DNA of 64,000 bases from Cellulosimicrobium protaetiae (GCF_009708005.2 NZ_CP052757.1:434001-498000), one strand, 5' to 3'; positions 24,992 to 34,779 are shown, counted from the first letter of the stretch. Notes: generated by a model from the sequence alone, not told the origin. A program made the numbers and translations.

Positions 24992-25489
24992 ATGACCGAT
25001 CTCACGTTCACCCTGCTGCGGCTGGGCTACCTGGTGCTGCTCTGGGTGTTCGTGCTCTCCGCGATCGGGGTGCTGCGGCGGGACCTGTACGGCACCAAGA
25101 TCACTCCGCGCCGCGGCCGCAAGGACTCCGCGCAGGCCGCGCGCCCGACGTCGGGCCCCACGCCGGCGGCCGCGCCGGAGCCCGCCCGGGCGGCGGCGGG
25201 GCCTTCGCGGCTCGTCGTCACCGCAGGCCCGCTGACCGGCACGACGATCCCCCTCACGACGTCGTCGATCCTCATCGGCAGGGCGCCGAGCTGCACGCTC
25301 GTGCTCGACGACGACTACTCCTCGTCGCGCCACGCGCGCATCTTCCCGCAGCACGGGTCCTGGTTCGTCGAGGACCTCGGCTCCACCAACGGCACCTACG
25401 TCGAGGACCAGCGCATCGGCCAGGTGACGCCGCTGGGCCCGGGGACGCGGGTGCGGATCGGTCAGTCCGTCGTCGAGCTGCAGAGGTAG
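24992..25489 (+). CDS. fhaB: FhaB: membrane-anchored FHA domain protein
   Basis: A 165-aa protein with an N-terminal transmembrane helix (LRLGYLVLLWVFVLSAIGVL, residues 8-27), a basic/proline linker, and a C-terminal FHA domain with IGRAPSCTLVLDDDYSSSRHARIF and VEDLGSTNGTYVED. This is FhaB/FipA of the divisome and elongation machinery, read by Ser/Thr kinases PknA/PknB. It starts 10 bp after fhaA and ends 6 bp before pstP, so all are co-transcribed. Confidence 0.95.
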   Translation: MTDLTFTLLRLGYLVLLWVFVLSAIGVLRRDLYGTKITPRRGRKDSAQAARPTSGPTPAAAPEPARAAAGPSRLVVTAGPLTGTTIPLTTSSILIGRAPSCTLVLDDDYSSSRHARIFPQHGSWFVEDLGSTNGTYVEDQRIGQVTPLGPGTRVRIGQSVVELQR

Positions 25490-25495
25490 CCCGCA

Positions 25496-26905
25496 GTGAA
25501 CATCGCCCTGCGCTACGCCGCGCGCTCCGACGTCGGGCTCGTGCGCTCCAACAACCAGGACTCCGGCTACGCGGGCCCGCACCTGCTGGTCGTCGCGGAC
25601 GGCATGGGCGGTCACGCGGGGGGCGACGTCGCCTCCTCCATCGCCATCGCGGCGCTCGCGCCGCTCGACGGCGAGTCGCACGGCCCCGACGACGCGCTGG
25701 CGGAGCTCGAGCGCTCGATCGACCACGCGCGCCAGGACCTCGTCGAGCGCAGCGTGACCGACCCCGAGCTCGTCGGCATGGGCACGACCGTGACCGCGAT
25801 CCTGCGCGCGGGCAACAAGCTCGCGATGGCGCACCTCGGCGACTCGCGCGCATACCTGCTGCGTGACGGCGAGCTCACCCAGGTCACGACCGACCACACG
25901 TTCGTGCAGCACCTCGTGGACACGGGCCGCATCTCGCCCGACGAGGCGGAGACCCACCCGCAGCGCAACGTCGTCATGCGCGTGCTCGGCGACTTCGACA
26001 TCGACCTCACGCCGGACATGTCGGTGCGCGAGGCGAAGCCGGGGGACCGCTGGCTCCTGTGCTCCGACGGCCTCTCGGGCTTCGTCAGCCCGGAGACCAT
26101 CGCCCAGACGCTCGCGGACACGCCCGACGTCGACGAGTGCGCGGACCACCTGCTGCAGCTCGCGCTGCGCGCCGGGAGCACGGACAACGTGACCGTCGTG
26201 GTGGCGGACGTCGTCGACGTCGACGGGCTGCCCGACGGTTCCGCGCCCGGGACGGGCGCGCAGGTCGTCGGATCGGCCGCGATCGACCGCGACGCCCCGA
26301 CGTCGGCCGCGGACGGGCCCGCGGCGCGCGCCGCGGCGCTCATGGCGAGCGCGAAGGCCGCCGCGACGGAGGACCCCGCCACGAACGACGCATCGGAGCC
26401 CGAGGCGGGCGACGCGGCGCCGGGCGAGACCTCGGGCGAGGGCGACGACGACGTGCGGCCCGGTCGCGCGCCCCGCCGCTGGGTCACGGTCGTCGCGATC
26501 CTGCTCGTCGTCGCCGGCCTGGGCGTGGCCGCGTGGGCGGGCTACCGCTGGACGCAGACGCAGTACTACGTCGGTGTCGCCGACGGCCAGGTCGCGGTGT
26601 TCCGCGGCATCCCGGAGAACGCGGGGCCGGTCACGCTGTCGACGCCGATCGAGCTCACGGGGACGCGCGTCGCGGACCTGCCGGGCTACGTCGTCGACCG
26701 CCTGGAGACCACGATCCCGGCGGAGTCTCTCGACGACGCGCGGGCGCGTGCGGAGCGCCTCGTGGCCGACGCCGCAGCGGACACCTCGACCGGCACGACG
26801 GACGAGCCCACCGACACCTCGACGGAGGAGTCGACCGGCTCCTCGGAGCCGGAGGCGCCCGCGGTGACCCCGGCACCCACCGACGGCGCGGGCTCGGGGG
26901 CCTGA
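25496..26905 (+). CDS. pstP: PstP/Ppp: PP2C-family Ser/Thr phosphatase
   Basis: The 469-aa product starts at GTG. The N-terminal PP2C domain (about 1-240) carries the metal-binding motifs RSNNQDSGY, ADGMGGHAGGD, GDSRAYLLRDGEL, CSDGLSGF and DNVTVVVADV. A transmembrane helix (RWVTVVAILLVVAGLGVAAWAG) near residue 330 anchors an extracellular domain of about 140 residues ending in a Thr/Ser/Glu-rich tail. It removes phosphate from targets of the adjacent PknA and PknB kinases, including the kinases themselves. The TGA overlaps the next ATG by one base. Confidence 0.95.
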   Translation: MNIALRYAARSDVGLVRSNNQDSGYAGPHLLVVADGMGGHAGGDVASSIAIAALAPLDGESHGPDDALAELERSIDHARQDLVERSVTDPELVGMGTTVTAILRAGNKLAMAHLGDSRAYLLRDGELTQVTTDHTFVQHLVDTGRISPDEAETHPQRNVVMRVLGDFDIDLTPDMSVREAKPGDRWLLCSDGLSGFVSPETIAQTLADTPDVDECADHLLQLALRAGSTDNVTVVVADVVDVDGLPDGSAPGTGAQVVGSAAIDRDAPTSAADGPAARAAALMASAKAAATEDPATNDASEPEAGDAAPGETSGEGDDDVRPGRAPRRWVTVVAILLVVAGLGVAAWAGYRWTQTQYYVGVADGQVAVFRGIPENAGPVTLSTPIELTGTRVADLPGYVVDRLETTIPAESLDDARARAERLVADAAADTSTGTTDEPTDTSTEESTGSSEPEAPAVTPAPTDGAGSGA

Positions 26906-28548
26906 TGGCCACGGTGGAGACCACCGAGGTGCGCCCCGGCCGGGGCGCGGAGCTCGGTCTGCTCGTCCTCGCGCTCGCGCTGGGCATCGGGGCGTACGCG
27001 CTCGTGGGCCTCCAGCTCACGGGCGAGCTCCCGGGCCGCTTCTACCTGTACAGCATCGGCACCGTGGTCCTCGCGGGGGCCGCCCACGTGCTGCTGCGGT
27101 TCAAGGCGCCGTACGCGGACCCGGTGATCCTGCCGATCGCGGTCGCGCTCAACGGCATCGGCCTCGCCATGATCTTCCGCCTCGACCTCGGTTCGCAGGT
27201 CACGGGCGGCACCCAGGACCTCGCCCCGCGCCAGCTCCAGTGGACCGCGCTCGGCATCCTCTGCGCGTTCGCCGTGATCTGGTTCCTGCGCGACCACCGC
27301 ACCCTGCGCCGCTACACGTACACCGCGATGATCGCGGGCATCGTGCTCGTCGCGCTGCCGCTCGTCCCGGGCCTGGGCACGCGCATCAACGGCGCGCAGA
27401 TCTGGATCAACGTCTTCGGCTTCTCGCTGCAGCCCGCCGAGTTCGCGAAGATCGCCTTCGCGATCTTCTTCGCTGGCTACCTCGTGACGAACCGGGACAC
27501 GCTCGCGCTCGCCGGGCCCAAGGTGCTCGGCCTGCAGCTCCCGCGCCTGCGCGACCTCGGGCCGATCATCATCGTCTGGCTCGTCTCGCTCGCCATCCTC
27601 GTGTTCGAGCGCGACCTCGGCACGTCCCTGCTGTTCTTCGGCCTGTTCGTCGCGATGCTGTACATCGCGACCGAGCGCGTGAGCTGGGTCGTCATCGGTC
27701 TGCTGCTCATCGCGGTCGGCGCGGTCCTCGCGGCGTCGACGTTCGGCCACGTGCAGGCGCGCGTCGACGTGTGGCTGCACCCGTTCGTCCCCGAGATCTA
27801 CGGCCGCAGCCCCGGCGGCTCCGGCCAGCTCGTGGGCGGTCTGTTCTCGCTCGGCAACGGCGGCCTGTTCGGCACCGGCTGGGGCGCCGGCTACCCGCGC
27901 ACCGTCCCGTACGCGTTCTCCGACTTCATCTACGCGTCGCTGGGCGAGGAGCTCGGCCTCACGGGCCTGATCGGCATCCTGCTCGCCTACCTCATCCTCG
28001 TGGAGCGTGGCCTGCGCACCGCGATCGGCGTGCGCGACGGCTTCGGCAAGCTGCTCGCGGGCGGTCTCGCGTTCGTCATGGCGTGGCAGCTCTTCGTCGT
28101 CGTCGGCGGGATCACGCGGATCATCCCGCTCACGGGGCTCACCATGCCGTTCGTCGCCCAGGGCGGGTCGTCGCTCCTCGCGAACTGGCTGGTCGTGGGC
28201 CTGCTGCTCCGCATCTCCGACGACGCGCGGCGGCCCTCGTCCCTGCCCGTGCGCGGGCAGGTCGCGCCCGGCGGCGCACGCACGCGCCCCGACTCCGACC
28301 CGGTCGAGGTCGTGGGCGGCGGCGCTCCCGCCGTCGGCGCCCTGCCTGACGACGCCCCCACCACGGTCGGCGCGCCGGTCCCCGCGGGCCCCGGCACGGG
28401 TCCGGCCCGTGCGTCGACGGGCGTCCAGCCGGCGGTCGGGCGGACCGGCGACGTGCCGGACCACGCCGACGACCTGCGCACCGAGGTCGTCCGACGCCCC
28501 GACGGCACCGCGGACGACGGCCGCGACCCCTGGGGAGGAGCCCGGTGA
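26905..28548 (+). CDS. rodA: FtsW/RodA/SpoVE family peptidoglycan polymerase (RodA)
   Basis: The 547-aa product is a SEDS-family glycosyltransferase with about ten to twelve membrane helices. Family motifs include INGAQIWINVFGFSLQPAEFAKIAFAIFFAGYL, FERDLGTSLLFFG and the C-terminal FVAQGGSSLLANWLVVGLLLRISD. A Pro/Ala-rich cytoplasmic tail of about 110 residues follows, longer than usual. Together with PbpA it polymerises and crosslinks peptidoglycan. It starts one base inside the pstP stop (TGATG) and overlaps pbpA (GTGA), so translation is coupled along the operon. Confidence 0.95.
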   Translation: MATVETTEVRPGRGAELGLLVLALALGIGAYALVGLQLTGELPGRFYLYSIGTVVLAGAAHVLLRFKAPYADPVILPIAVALNGIGLAMIFRLDLGSQVTGGTQDLAPRQLQWTALGILCAFAVIWFLRDHRTLRRYTYTAMIAGIVLVALPLVPGLGTRINGAQIWINVFGFSLQPAEFAKIAFAIFFAGYLVTNRDTLALAGPKVLGLQLPRLRDLGPIIIVWLVSLAILVFERDLGTSLLFFGLFVAMLYIATERVSWVVIGLLLIAVGAVLAASTFGHVQARVDVWLHPFVPEIYGRSPGGSGQLVGGLFSLGNGGLFGTGWGAGYPRTVPYAFSDFIYASLGEELGLTGLIGILLAYLILVERGLRTAIGVRDGFGKLLAGGLAFVMAWQLFVVVGGITRIIPLTGLTMPFVAQGGSSLLANWLVVGLLLRISDDARRPSSLPVRGQVAPGGARTRPDSDPVEVVGGGAPAVGALPDDAPTTVGAPVPAGPGTGPARASTGVQPAVGRTGDVPDHADDLRTEVVRRPDGTADDGRDPWGGAR

Positions 28549-30005
28549 ACGTCCCCCTGCGTCGCGTCGCGACGGTCGTCCTCGTCATGTTCCTCGCGCT
28601 CATGGTGTCGACGACCTACATCCAGTTCGTCCAGGCGGACTCGCTGAACAACGACCCGCGCAACGCCCGCACGATCTACCGCGAGTACGACAAGTTCCGT
28701 GGGCCGATCGTCGTCGCGGGCGACGCCATCGCGTCGTCGACCCCCGTGGACGACGCGTTCGGCTTCCAGCGCCAGTACGCGAACGGTCCGATCTACGCCC
28801 CGGTCTCCGGCTTCCTGTCGGTCACCAACGGGCGCACGGAGATCGAGGACAAGGAGAACGACTACCTCAACGGGGAGGCGAGCTCGCTGTGGCTCGACCG
28901 CCTCAGCGCGCTGTTCACGGGCCAGCAGCCGCAGGGCGCGTCCGTCGAGCTGACGATCGACCCGGCCGCCCAGCAGGCCGCGTGGGACGCCCTCGGCGAC
29001 CAGCGGGGCGCCGTCGTCGCGATCGAGCCGAAGACCGGGCGCGTCCTCGCGCTCGTGTCGAAGCCGAGCTACGACCCCAACGAGCTCGCGACGCACGACA
29101 CCGCGGCCGCGCGCGACCGCTACCAGGAGCTCCTCAACGCCGACGGCAACCCGATGTCGAACCGGGCCATCCGCGGCAACACCTACCCGCCCGGGTCGAC
29201 GTTCAAGATCGTCACGTCGGCCGCGGCGATCGAGAGCGGGCAGTACACGTCGGAGAGCGTCATCCCGGCGCCCGACGAGTACCAGTACCCGCAGTCCGAC
29301 CGGACCATGAAGAACTTCGGCGGGTCGCGCTGCTCCCCGTCGGGCGAGATGACGCTCGCGGACGCGCTGCGCATCTCCTGCAACACCGCGTTCGCCGAGC
29401 TCGGCGTGACGCTCGGCGACGACGTGCTGCGCGACCAGGCCGAGGACTTCGGCTTCGACGAGTCCCTCCAGATCCCGATGGACGTCACCGCGAGCCACTT
29501 CCCGACCGAGGAGGAGGCGACGCCCGACGCGACCGCCCGTGCCGCGATCGGGCAGGGCGACGTCCGCGTCACTCCGCTGCAGATGGCGATGGTCGCGGCC
29601 GCGATCGCGAACGACGGCGTGCAGATGGCGCCCTACACGGTCGAGACGATCCGCAACCCCGATCTCGACGTCGTCCGGCAGTCCGAGCCGCGGCGCCTGC
29701 GGACCTCGGTGTCACCGTCGACCGCCGACCAGCTCACGCAGATGATGCTCGGCGTCGTCGACAACGGGTCCGGCAAGTCGGCCCAGATCCCAGGCGTCCA
29801 GGTCGCGGGCAAGACCGGCACCGCGGAGACGGGCGGCGAGGCCGCCCCGCACGCGTGGTTCACGAGCTTCGCGCCCGCCGACGACCCCCAGGTCGCGGTC
29901 GCGGTCATCGTCGAGAACGGCGGCTCGATGGGCAGCGAGGCGACGGGCGGTGCGATCGCGGCACCGATCGCGCGCGCCGTCATGGAGGCGGTGTTGAACG
30001 GATGA
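28545..30005 (+). CDS. pbpA: PbpA: class B penicillin-binding protein (peptidoglycan D,D-transpeptidase)
   Basis: A 486-aa bitopic enzyme. An N-terminal anchor helix covers about residues 8-28 (VATVVLVMFLALMVSTTYI). The transpeptidase domain carries the active-site tetrad STFK (S218, K221), SCN (278-280) and KTG (423-425). It crosslinks peptidoglycan made by RodA. The start is GTG at 28545, overlapping the rodA stop, and its own stop overlaps the pknA ATG (ATGA). Length and motif spacing match PbpA of mycobacteria and Streptomyces. Confidence 0.96.
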   Translation: MNVPLRRVATVVLVMFLALMVSTTYIQFVQADSLNNDPRNARTIYREYDKFRGPIVVAGDAIASSTPVDDAFGFQRQYANGPIYAPVSGFLSVTNGRTEIEDKENDYLNGEASSLWLDRLSALFTGQQPQGASVELTIDPAAQQAAWDALGDQRGAVVAIEPKTGRVLALVSKPSYDPNELATHDTAAARDRYQELLNADGNPMSNRAIRGNTYPPGSTFKIVTSAAAIESGQYTSESVIPAPDEYQYPQSDRTMKNFGGSRCSPSGEMTLADALRISCNTAFAELGVTLGDDVLRDQAEDFGFDESLQIPMDVTASHFPTEEEATPDATARAAIGQGDVRVTPLQMAMVAAAIANDGVQMAPYTVETIRNPDLDVVRQSEPRRLRTSVSPSTADQLTQMMLGVVDNGSGKSAQIPGVQVAGKTGTAETGGEAAPHAWFTSFAPADDPQVAVAVIVENGGSMGSEATGGAIAAPIARAVMEAVLNG

Positions 30006-31612
30006 AGCCCGTCAGGGGGCTGACGCTCGGCAACCGCTACCGCCTCGTGCGGCGCATCGCCGTCGGCGGCATGGGCGAGGTGTGGGTCGCGGCCGACGAC
30101 GCGCTCGGGCGCGAGGTCGCCGTGAAGGTCCTGCGCTCCGAGTACGCGGGCAACGAGGACTTCCTCAACCGCCTGCGCACCGAGGCGCGCAACAGCGCCG
30201 CGCTCTCGCACCCGAACATCGCCCAGATGTACGACTACGGCGAGGCGAACGGCTCCGGGTACCTCGTCATGGAGCTCGTGGTCGGCGAGCCGATGGCGGA
30301 CCTGCTGGAGCGCGAGCCCGTGCTCCCGCCCGCGCGGCTCCTGCCGATCCTCGCGCAGACGGCGCGCGGCCTGCACGCGGCCCACCTGTCGGCCGTCGTG
30401 CACCGTGACGTCAAGCCGGGCAACATCCTCATCGACCGTGCCGGCACCGTGAAGATCACCGACTTCGGGGTCTCCCTCGCGGCGAACCAGGTCCCCATGA
30501 CGGCCACGGGCATGGTCATGGGCACGGCCCAGTACCTGTCTCCCGAGCAGGCCGTGGGTCAGGCGGCGACGGGCGCGTCGGACATCTACGCGCTCGGCAT
30601 CGTCGCCTACGAGTCCCTCGTGGGGAACCGTCCCTTCACCGGGTCCACCCCCGTCGACATCGCCGTCGCGCACGTCAACGAGCCCGTGCCGCCCCTGCCG
30701 TCGTCGGTCGACCGCGAGCTCGCCGAGCTCGTCATGGTGATGCTCGCCAAGGACCCGCTCGCCCGACCGCACCCCGCGGACGCCCTCGCGCGCGTCTTCG
30801 AGGAGATCCAGGCCCGCCTCGCGGCCGACCCGTGGTCGTCCCGGTCCGGCGCGTCCGCCAACACCCGGCGGGCGCGGCGAGCCCGCGCGACGGCGGACGA
30901 GGCTCCCGTCCCCGAGCCGGACCCGGCACCCGTGATCACCCCGCTCGTCATCCCGGCCGCGGTCCGCGACCCGCACCCCGCGGACCCCGCGACGCCGTGG
31001 GTCGCGCCGCCCGCGGCGCCGGGGGACGGCGCCGCGGACCCCGCCGCGGGGTACCACGACGACCCCGGCGCACCCGGCGACCAGCCCGCCCCCGACGCGG
31101 CTACCGCGCACGGCCCGGCGCTCCCGTGGGAGCGTCCCGTCCCGGGCGGGGCCTCGCCCGACGACGCCGCCGGCCCCCGTGCGTACCCGCCGCGTCGCGA
31201 GATGCACGGCGGGACCCGCTCCTCCCGCCGCCCGCAGCCCGCCCGCGGGGGTGCGCGCCCCGCCGGACGCCCGGCGGCCCCGGTCCCTCCCGCGCCCGCG
31301 ACCACGCGCGCGGAGGCACGACGTCAGTCGCAGGCGACGCCGTCCCGGTCGTCGGGCGGACGCCGCACGTCGACGACGACGGGCCGTCGGCTGGGCGGCC
31401 TGCCCAACGGGCTGACCTGGCCGCTCGTGGCGCTTCTCGGCCTGCTCCTCGTGCTCGTGATCGCGACCGTCGCCAGCCTCGGCGACCGCGGGACGGACGA
31501 CGGCGCCGCCGCGGCCCCGGACGCCGTCACCTCGGCGCACCCGGTCGGCGCGAGCGGTCCCGCGACGGGCGCGACCCCGGCCCGGACGCCCTCCGAACGG
31601 GTGACATCGTGA
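30002..31612 (+). CDS. pknA: PknA-type Ser/Thr protein kinase
   Basis: A 536-aa receptor-like Hanks kinase. The kinase domain covers residues 11-275: glycine loop IAVGGMGEVW, catalytic Lys 42 (VAVKVL), HRDVKPGN with D136, and DFG with D154. A long Pro/Ala-rich disordered segment follows, then a transmembrane helix (WPLVALLGLLLVLVIATVASL) near residue 480 and a short extracellular tail without PASTA repeats, which distinguishes it from PknB. Its pairing with PknB and PstP in one cluster indicates control of cell growth and division. ATG overlaps the pbpA stop. Confidence 0.93.
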   Translation: MKPVRGLTLGNRYRLVRRIAVGGMGEVWVAADDALGREVAVKVLRSEYAGNEDFLNRLRTEARNSAALSHPNIAQMYDYGEANGSGYLVMELVVGEPMADLLEREPVLPPARLLPILAQTARGLHAAHLSAVVHRDVKPGNILIDRAGTVKITDFGVSLAANQVPMTATGMVMGTAQYLSPEQAVGQAATGASDIYALGIVAYESLVGNRPFTGSTPVDIAVAHVNEPVPPLPSSVDRELAELVMVMLAKDPLARPHPADALARVFEEIQARLAADPWSSRSGASANTRRARRARATADEAPVPEPDPAPVITPLVIPAAVRDPHPADPATPWVAPPAAPGDGAADPAAGYHDDPGAPGDQPAPDAATAHGPALPWERPVPGGASPDDAAGPRAYPPRREMHGGTRSSRRPQPARGGARPAGRPAAPVPPAPATTRAEARRQSQATPSRSSGGRRTSTTTGRRLGGLPNGLTWPLVALLGLLLVLVIATVASLGDRGTDDGAAAAPDAVTSAHPVGASGPATGATPARTPSERVTS

Positions 31613-31722
31613 CGACATCGTTGTGTTCCCGGCTCTCCCGGAACCCCCTGGGTGGGATGATTGCGCCAGATGTGCCGCGTGCGGACGCGCCCGCGGCTCC
31701 GACGACACCGAAGGACGAATGA

Positions 31723-33783
31723 GTGGTGGACAACGCTCCCCGAGTGCTTGCCGGGCGCTACCAGGTCGGTGAGCTCATCGGCCGTGGTGGCATGGCCGAG
31801 GTGCACATCGGGCACGACAACCGCCTCGGACGTACCGTCGCGATCAAGATCCTGCGCTCCGACCTCGCGCGGGACCCCACGTTCCTGGCGCGCTTCCGGC
31901 GCGAGGCCCAGGCGGCGGCGTCGCTCAACCACCCGGCCATCGTCGCGGTGTACGACACGGGCGAGGACGTCCACGAGGACCCCACGGGCAACTCGGTGCA
32001 CGTCCCGTTCATCGTCATGGAGTACGTCGAGGGCCACACGGTCCGCGACATCCTGCGCGACGGCCAGGCCGTCCCGATCGACGAGGCCGTCGAGATCACC
32101 GCAGGCGTGCTCGCGGCGCTCGAGTACTCGCACCACGCCGGCATCGTGCACCGCGACATCAAGCCCGCGAACGTCATGATCACGCCCACGGGCGCGGTCA
32201 AGGTCATGGACTTCGGCATCGCCCGCGCCATGGCGGACTCCGCGGCGACGATGACGCAGACGCAGGCCGTCATCGGCACCGCGCAGTACCTCTCGCCGGA
32301 GCAGGCGCGCGGAGAGACCGTCGACGCGCGCTCCGACCTGTACTCGACCGGCTGCCTGCTCTACGAGCTGCTCACCGGCCGCCCGCCGTTCATCGGCGAC
32401 TCGCCCGTCGCGGTGGCCTACCAGCACGTGCGCGAGGCCCCGGCGACGCCGAGCGCCGTCGCGCCCGACGTCCCCGAGGTCCTGGACCGCATCACGCTCA
32501 AGGCGCTCGCGAAGGACCGGACGGCGCGCTACTCGAACGCCGCGGAGTTCCGCGCCGACCTGGAGAACGCCGTGCGCGGAGGGTCGATCACGGCACCCGC
32601 GCTCGGGGTCGCCGCCGCGGCCGCGGGCCTCGGTGCCGCCGCCGCGGCCGCCGACCTCCAGCCCACGATGGTGGAGTCCGCCACGCAGGTCATGGCCCCC
32701 ACGGCCGCCGCCCCCAACCCGTGGGCGACGAGCGTGGCGCCGGCCGTCCCGCCCGGCGACCCGGTCCCGGGCGAGGACGAGGAGGAGCCCAAGAGCCGCA
32801 AGGGGCTCATGTGGACACTCATCGCGATCGGCGTCCTCGCTCTCGCGGCGATCATCACGATGCTCGTCATCAACAGCCAGGGCGAGGAGGAGCCGACGAC
32901 CGGCACGGTCCCGACACTCTCAGCAGGGGTGACGCCCGAAGAGGCCGAGCAGAGGATCACCGACGCCGGCTTCGAGTACGCCGAGGCCATCGACCAGGAG
33001 TCGACCGAGGCGGAGGGGACGTTCACGAAGACCGACCCGGCCGGCGGCACCGAGGCCGACCTCGGCTCGACCGTCACGGCCTTCTTCTCCGCCGGACCCG
33101 ACGCCGTGGTGATCCAGGACGTCAGGGGGAAGTCTCAGGACGAGGCGCGCCAGATCCTCGAGGCGCAGGGCCTGCAGGTCACCTCCGGTGGCTCCGAGGA
33201 CTCGAAGGACGTCGCGAAGGACGCGGCGACTCGGACGGAGCCCGCCGCTGGGCAGTCCGTCGCGGGCGGCTCGACCGTCACGCTCTTCACCTCGTCCGGT
33301 CTCGTCGCCCTCCCCGAGCTCGTGGGGAACCAGCGCCAGGCCGCCGAGCAGACGATCACCGAGCTCGGCCTCACACCGGTCGTCAACGAGGTGGAGTCCG
33401 ACGAGCCCGAGGGCCAGGTCGTCGCACAGCGGCCCAACGCCGGCAGCGTGCCGCAGGGCTCGGAGGTGACCATCGACGTCGCCATCCCGCGTGCCGCGGA
33501 CACCACGAACGTCCCGAACAACCTCGTCGGCATGACCCTGGACCAGGCTGCGGACGCGCTCGGCGGCGCGGGGCTCAACCCCGGCAGGCAGCAGAACCAG
33601 GAGTCCGACCAGTGGCCTGCCGGTGTGGTCATCGGCTCGGACCCCGGCGGCGGCACCGAGGTCGAGGTCGGCACGGAGGTGTCGCTCATCGTCTCGACGG
33701 GCCCTGGTCCGTCGAACGGCGGCGGCGGCAACGGCGGCGGTAACGGCGGCGGCGGCAACGGCGGCGACGGCAACGGCGGCTGA
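31723..33783 (+). CDS. pknB: PknB-type Ser/Thr protein kinase with four PASTA domains
   Basis: A 686-aa kinase starting at GTG (31723; a second GTG follows immediately). The kinase domain spans about 13-275 with K42, HRDIKPAN (D145) and DFG (D163). A transmembrane helix (MWTLIAIGVLALAAIITMLVI) is near residue 365. The extracellular part has four PASTA repeats (about 395-665) that in other species bind muropeptides or lipid II at the septum, then a Gly/Asn-rich tail. It is separated from pknA by 110 bp containing a possible own promoter, and is followed by a perfect 44-bp palindrome terminator. Confidence 0.96.
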   Translation: MVDNAPRVLAGRYQVGELIGRGGMAEVHIGHDNRLGRTVAIKILRSDLARDPTFLARFRREAQAAASLNHPAIVAVYDTGEDVHEDPTGNSVHVPFIVMEYVEGHTVRDILRDGQAVPIDEAVEITAGVLAALEYSHHAGIVHRDIKPANVMITPTGAVKVMDFGIARAMADSAATMTQTQAVIGTAQYLSPEQARGETVDARSDLYSTGCLLYELLTGRPPFIGDSPVAVAYQHVREAPATPSAVAPDVPEVLDRITLKALAKDRTARYSNAAEFRADLENAVRGGSITAPALGVAAAAAGLGAAAAAADLQPTMVESATQVMAPTAAAPNPWATSVAPAVPPGDPVPGEDEEEPKSRKGLMWTLIAIGVLALAAIITMLVINSQGEEEPTTGTVPTLSAGVTPEEAEQRITDAGFEYAEAIDQESTEAEGTFTKTDPAGGTEADLGSTVTAFFSAGPDAVVIQDVRGKSQDEARQILEAQGLQVTSGGSEDSKDVAKDAATRTEPAAGQSVAGGSTVTLFTSSGLVALPELVGNQRQAAEQTITELGLTPVVNEVESDEPEGQVVAQRPNAGSVPQGSEVTIDVAIPRAADTTNVPNNLVGMTLDQAADALGGAGLNPGRQQNQESDQWPAGVVIGSDPGGGTEVEVGTEVSLIVSTGPGPSNGGGGNGGGNGGGGNGGDGNGG

Positions 33784-33804
33784 CCGCGGTCGCGCCCGGC
33801 ACGG

Positions 33805-33848
33805 ACGACGACGGGCCCTCACCTCGCGAGGTGAGGGCCCGTCGTCGT
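33805..33848. terminator. 44-bp perfect palindrome, bidirectional terminator
   Basis: The sequence from 33805 to 33848 equals its own reverse complement around CCTCGCGAGG, giving a stem of up to 20-22 bp. It lies 22 bp after the pknB stop and 80 bp after the stop of the convergent pabA gene. Confidence 0.85.
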
Positions 33849-33928
33849 GCGGGAGAGAGCGTGAGCGCGACGTGCCGGCGGCGCCGGGACCTCCCGGTGC
33901 CTGGGGGAGGGCTGCCGGTCCGTGCGGC

Positions 33929-34588
33929 CTACTGCCGGACGAGCGGAGCCATGCCCGCCGAGCGCTCGACGGCGCCCTCCAGGCCGCACGCCTCGAGCCA
34001 GTTCGCGAGCAGGCGGTGGCCGCCCTCGGTGAGCACGGACTCGGGGTGGAACTGGACGCCGTGCAGGGGAAGGTCACGGTGCTGGAGGCCCATGATCACA
34101 CCGCCCGCGGTGGCCGAGGTGACCTCGAGCTCGGCGGGCACGGTGTCGTTCACGACGGCGAGCGAGTGGTAGCGCGTCGCGGTGAACGGGCTGGGCAGCC
34201 CCGCGAGGACACCTTCGCCGTCGTGCTCGACGAGGCTCGTCTTGCCGTGCATGAGCTCGGGCGCGTGCGTGACCGTCGCGCCGTACACCTCGGCGAGCGC
34301 CTGGTGGCCGAGGCACACGCCGAGCATCGGGGTGCGCGACGCGGCGCACGCGCGGATGACCTGCTCGCTCTGCCCGGCCTCCTTCGGGGTGCCCGGCCCG
34401 GGGGATACGAGCACGCCGTCGAACGCGGTGCCGTCGGCGTCGCGGAACCGGCCCTCGGCGTCCGGCTCGGGGACGGCGTCGTTCCGCACCACGACGGTCT
34501 CGGCGCCGAGCTGGTCGAGGTAGCCGACGATCGTGTAGACGAACGAGTCGTAGTTGTCCACGACGAGGATGCGGGTCTGGTGGGTCAT
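33929..34588 (-). CDS. pabA: Glutamine amidotransferase subunit PabA/TrpG
   Basis: A 219-aa class I glutamine amidotransferase. DNYDSFVYTIVGYL opens the protein, then SPGPGTP, the nucleophile C92 in GVCLGHQ, and the catalytic His181/Glu183 in FHPES. It supplies ammonia from glutamine to a chorismate-using synthase (4-amino-4-deoxychorismate or anthranilate synthase). The conserved location beside the sortase and pknB in actinobacteria favours the name pabA/trpG, but a partner component I gene is not in the window, so which pathway it serves cannot be decided. ATG overlaps the stop of the small membrane protein gene (ATGA). Confidence 0.93.
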   Translation of the reverse strand: MTHQTRILVVDNYDSFVYTIVGYLDQLGAETVVVRNDAVPEPDAEGRFRDADGTAFDGVLVSPGPGTPKEAGQSEQVIRACAASRTPMLGVCLGHQALAEVYGATVTHAPELMHGKTSLVEHDGEGVLAGLPSPFTATRYHSLAVVNDTVPAELEVTSATAGGVIMGLQHRDLPLHGVQFHPESVLTEGGHRLLANWLEACGLEGAVERSAGMAPLVRQ

Positions 34589-34779
34589 CGCGGGGCCTCC
34601 ACGGACACTGCGCCGGCGGCGCCGGTCTGGATGTTGGGGTCGTTGAACGGCATGTACTCGGACACGAGCGGGAACAGCCACTCGAAGCACGCGAGCACGA
34701 CGGCCGCGGCGAGGACGAGCAGGATCAGCACGCGGACCCATGCCGGGCCGGGCAGCACGCGCCAGAGCGCCCCGTACAT
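34585..34779 (-). CDS. Small conserved membrane protein between sortase and PabA
   Basis: A 64-aa protein with one clear transmembrane helix (WVRVLILLVLAAAVVLACFEWLFP, residues 14-37), flanked by MYGALWRVLPGP and by an acidic MPFNDPN segment. Homologues of this size and pattern sit at this locus in many actinobacteria; no activity is known. Start and stop both overlap neighbouring genes by 1 and 4 bp, so it is translationally coupled between the sortase and pabA. Confidence 0.85.
   Translation of the reverse strand: MYGALWRVLPGPAWVRVLILLVLAAAVVLACFEWLFPLVSEYMPFNDPNIQTGAAGAVSVEAPR

Noticed and set aside
31613..31722. Promoter for pknB with TTGTGT and a GATGAT -10
   Set aside because: The hexamers are weak and the spacing is uncertain; not listed as a feature.
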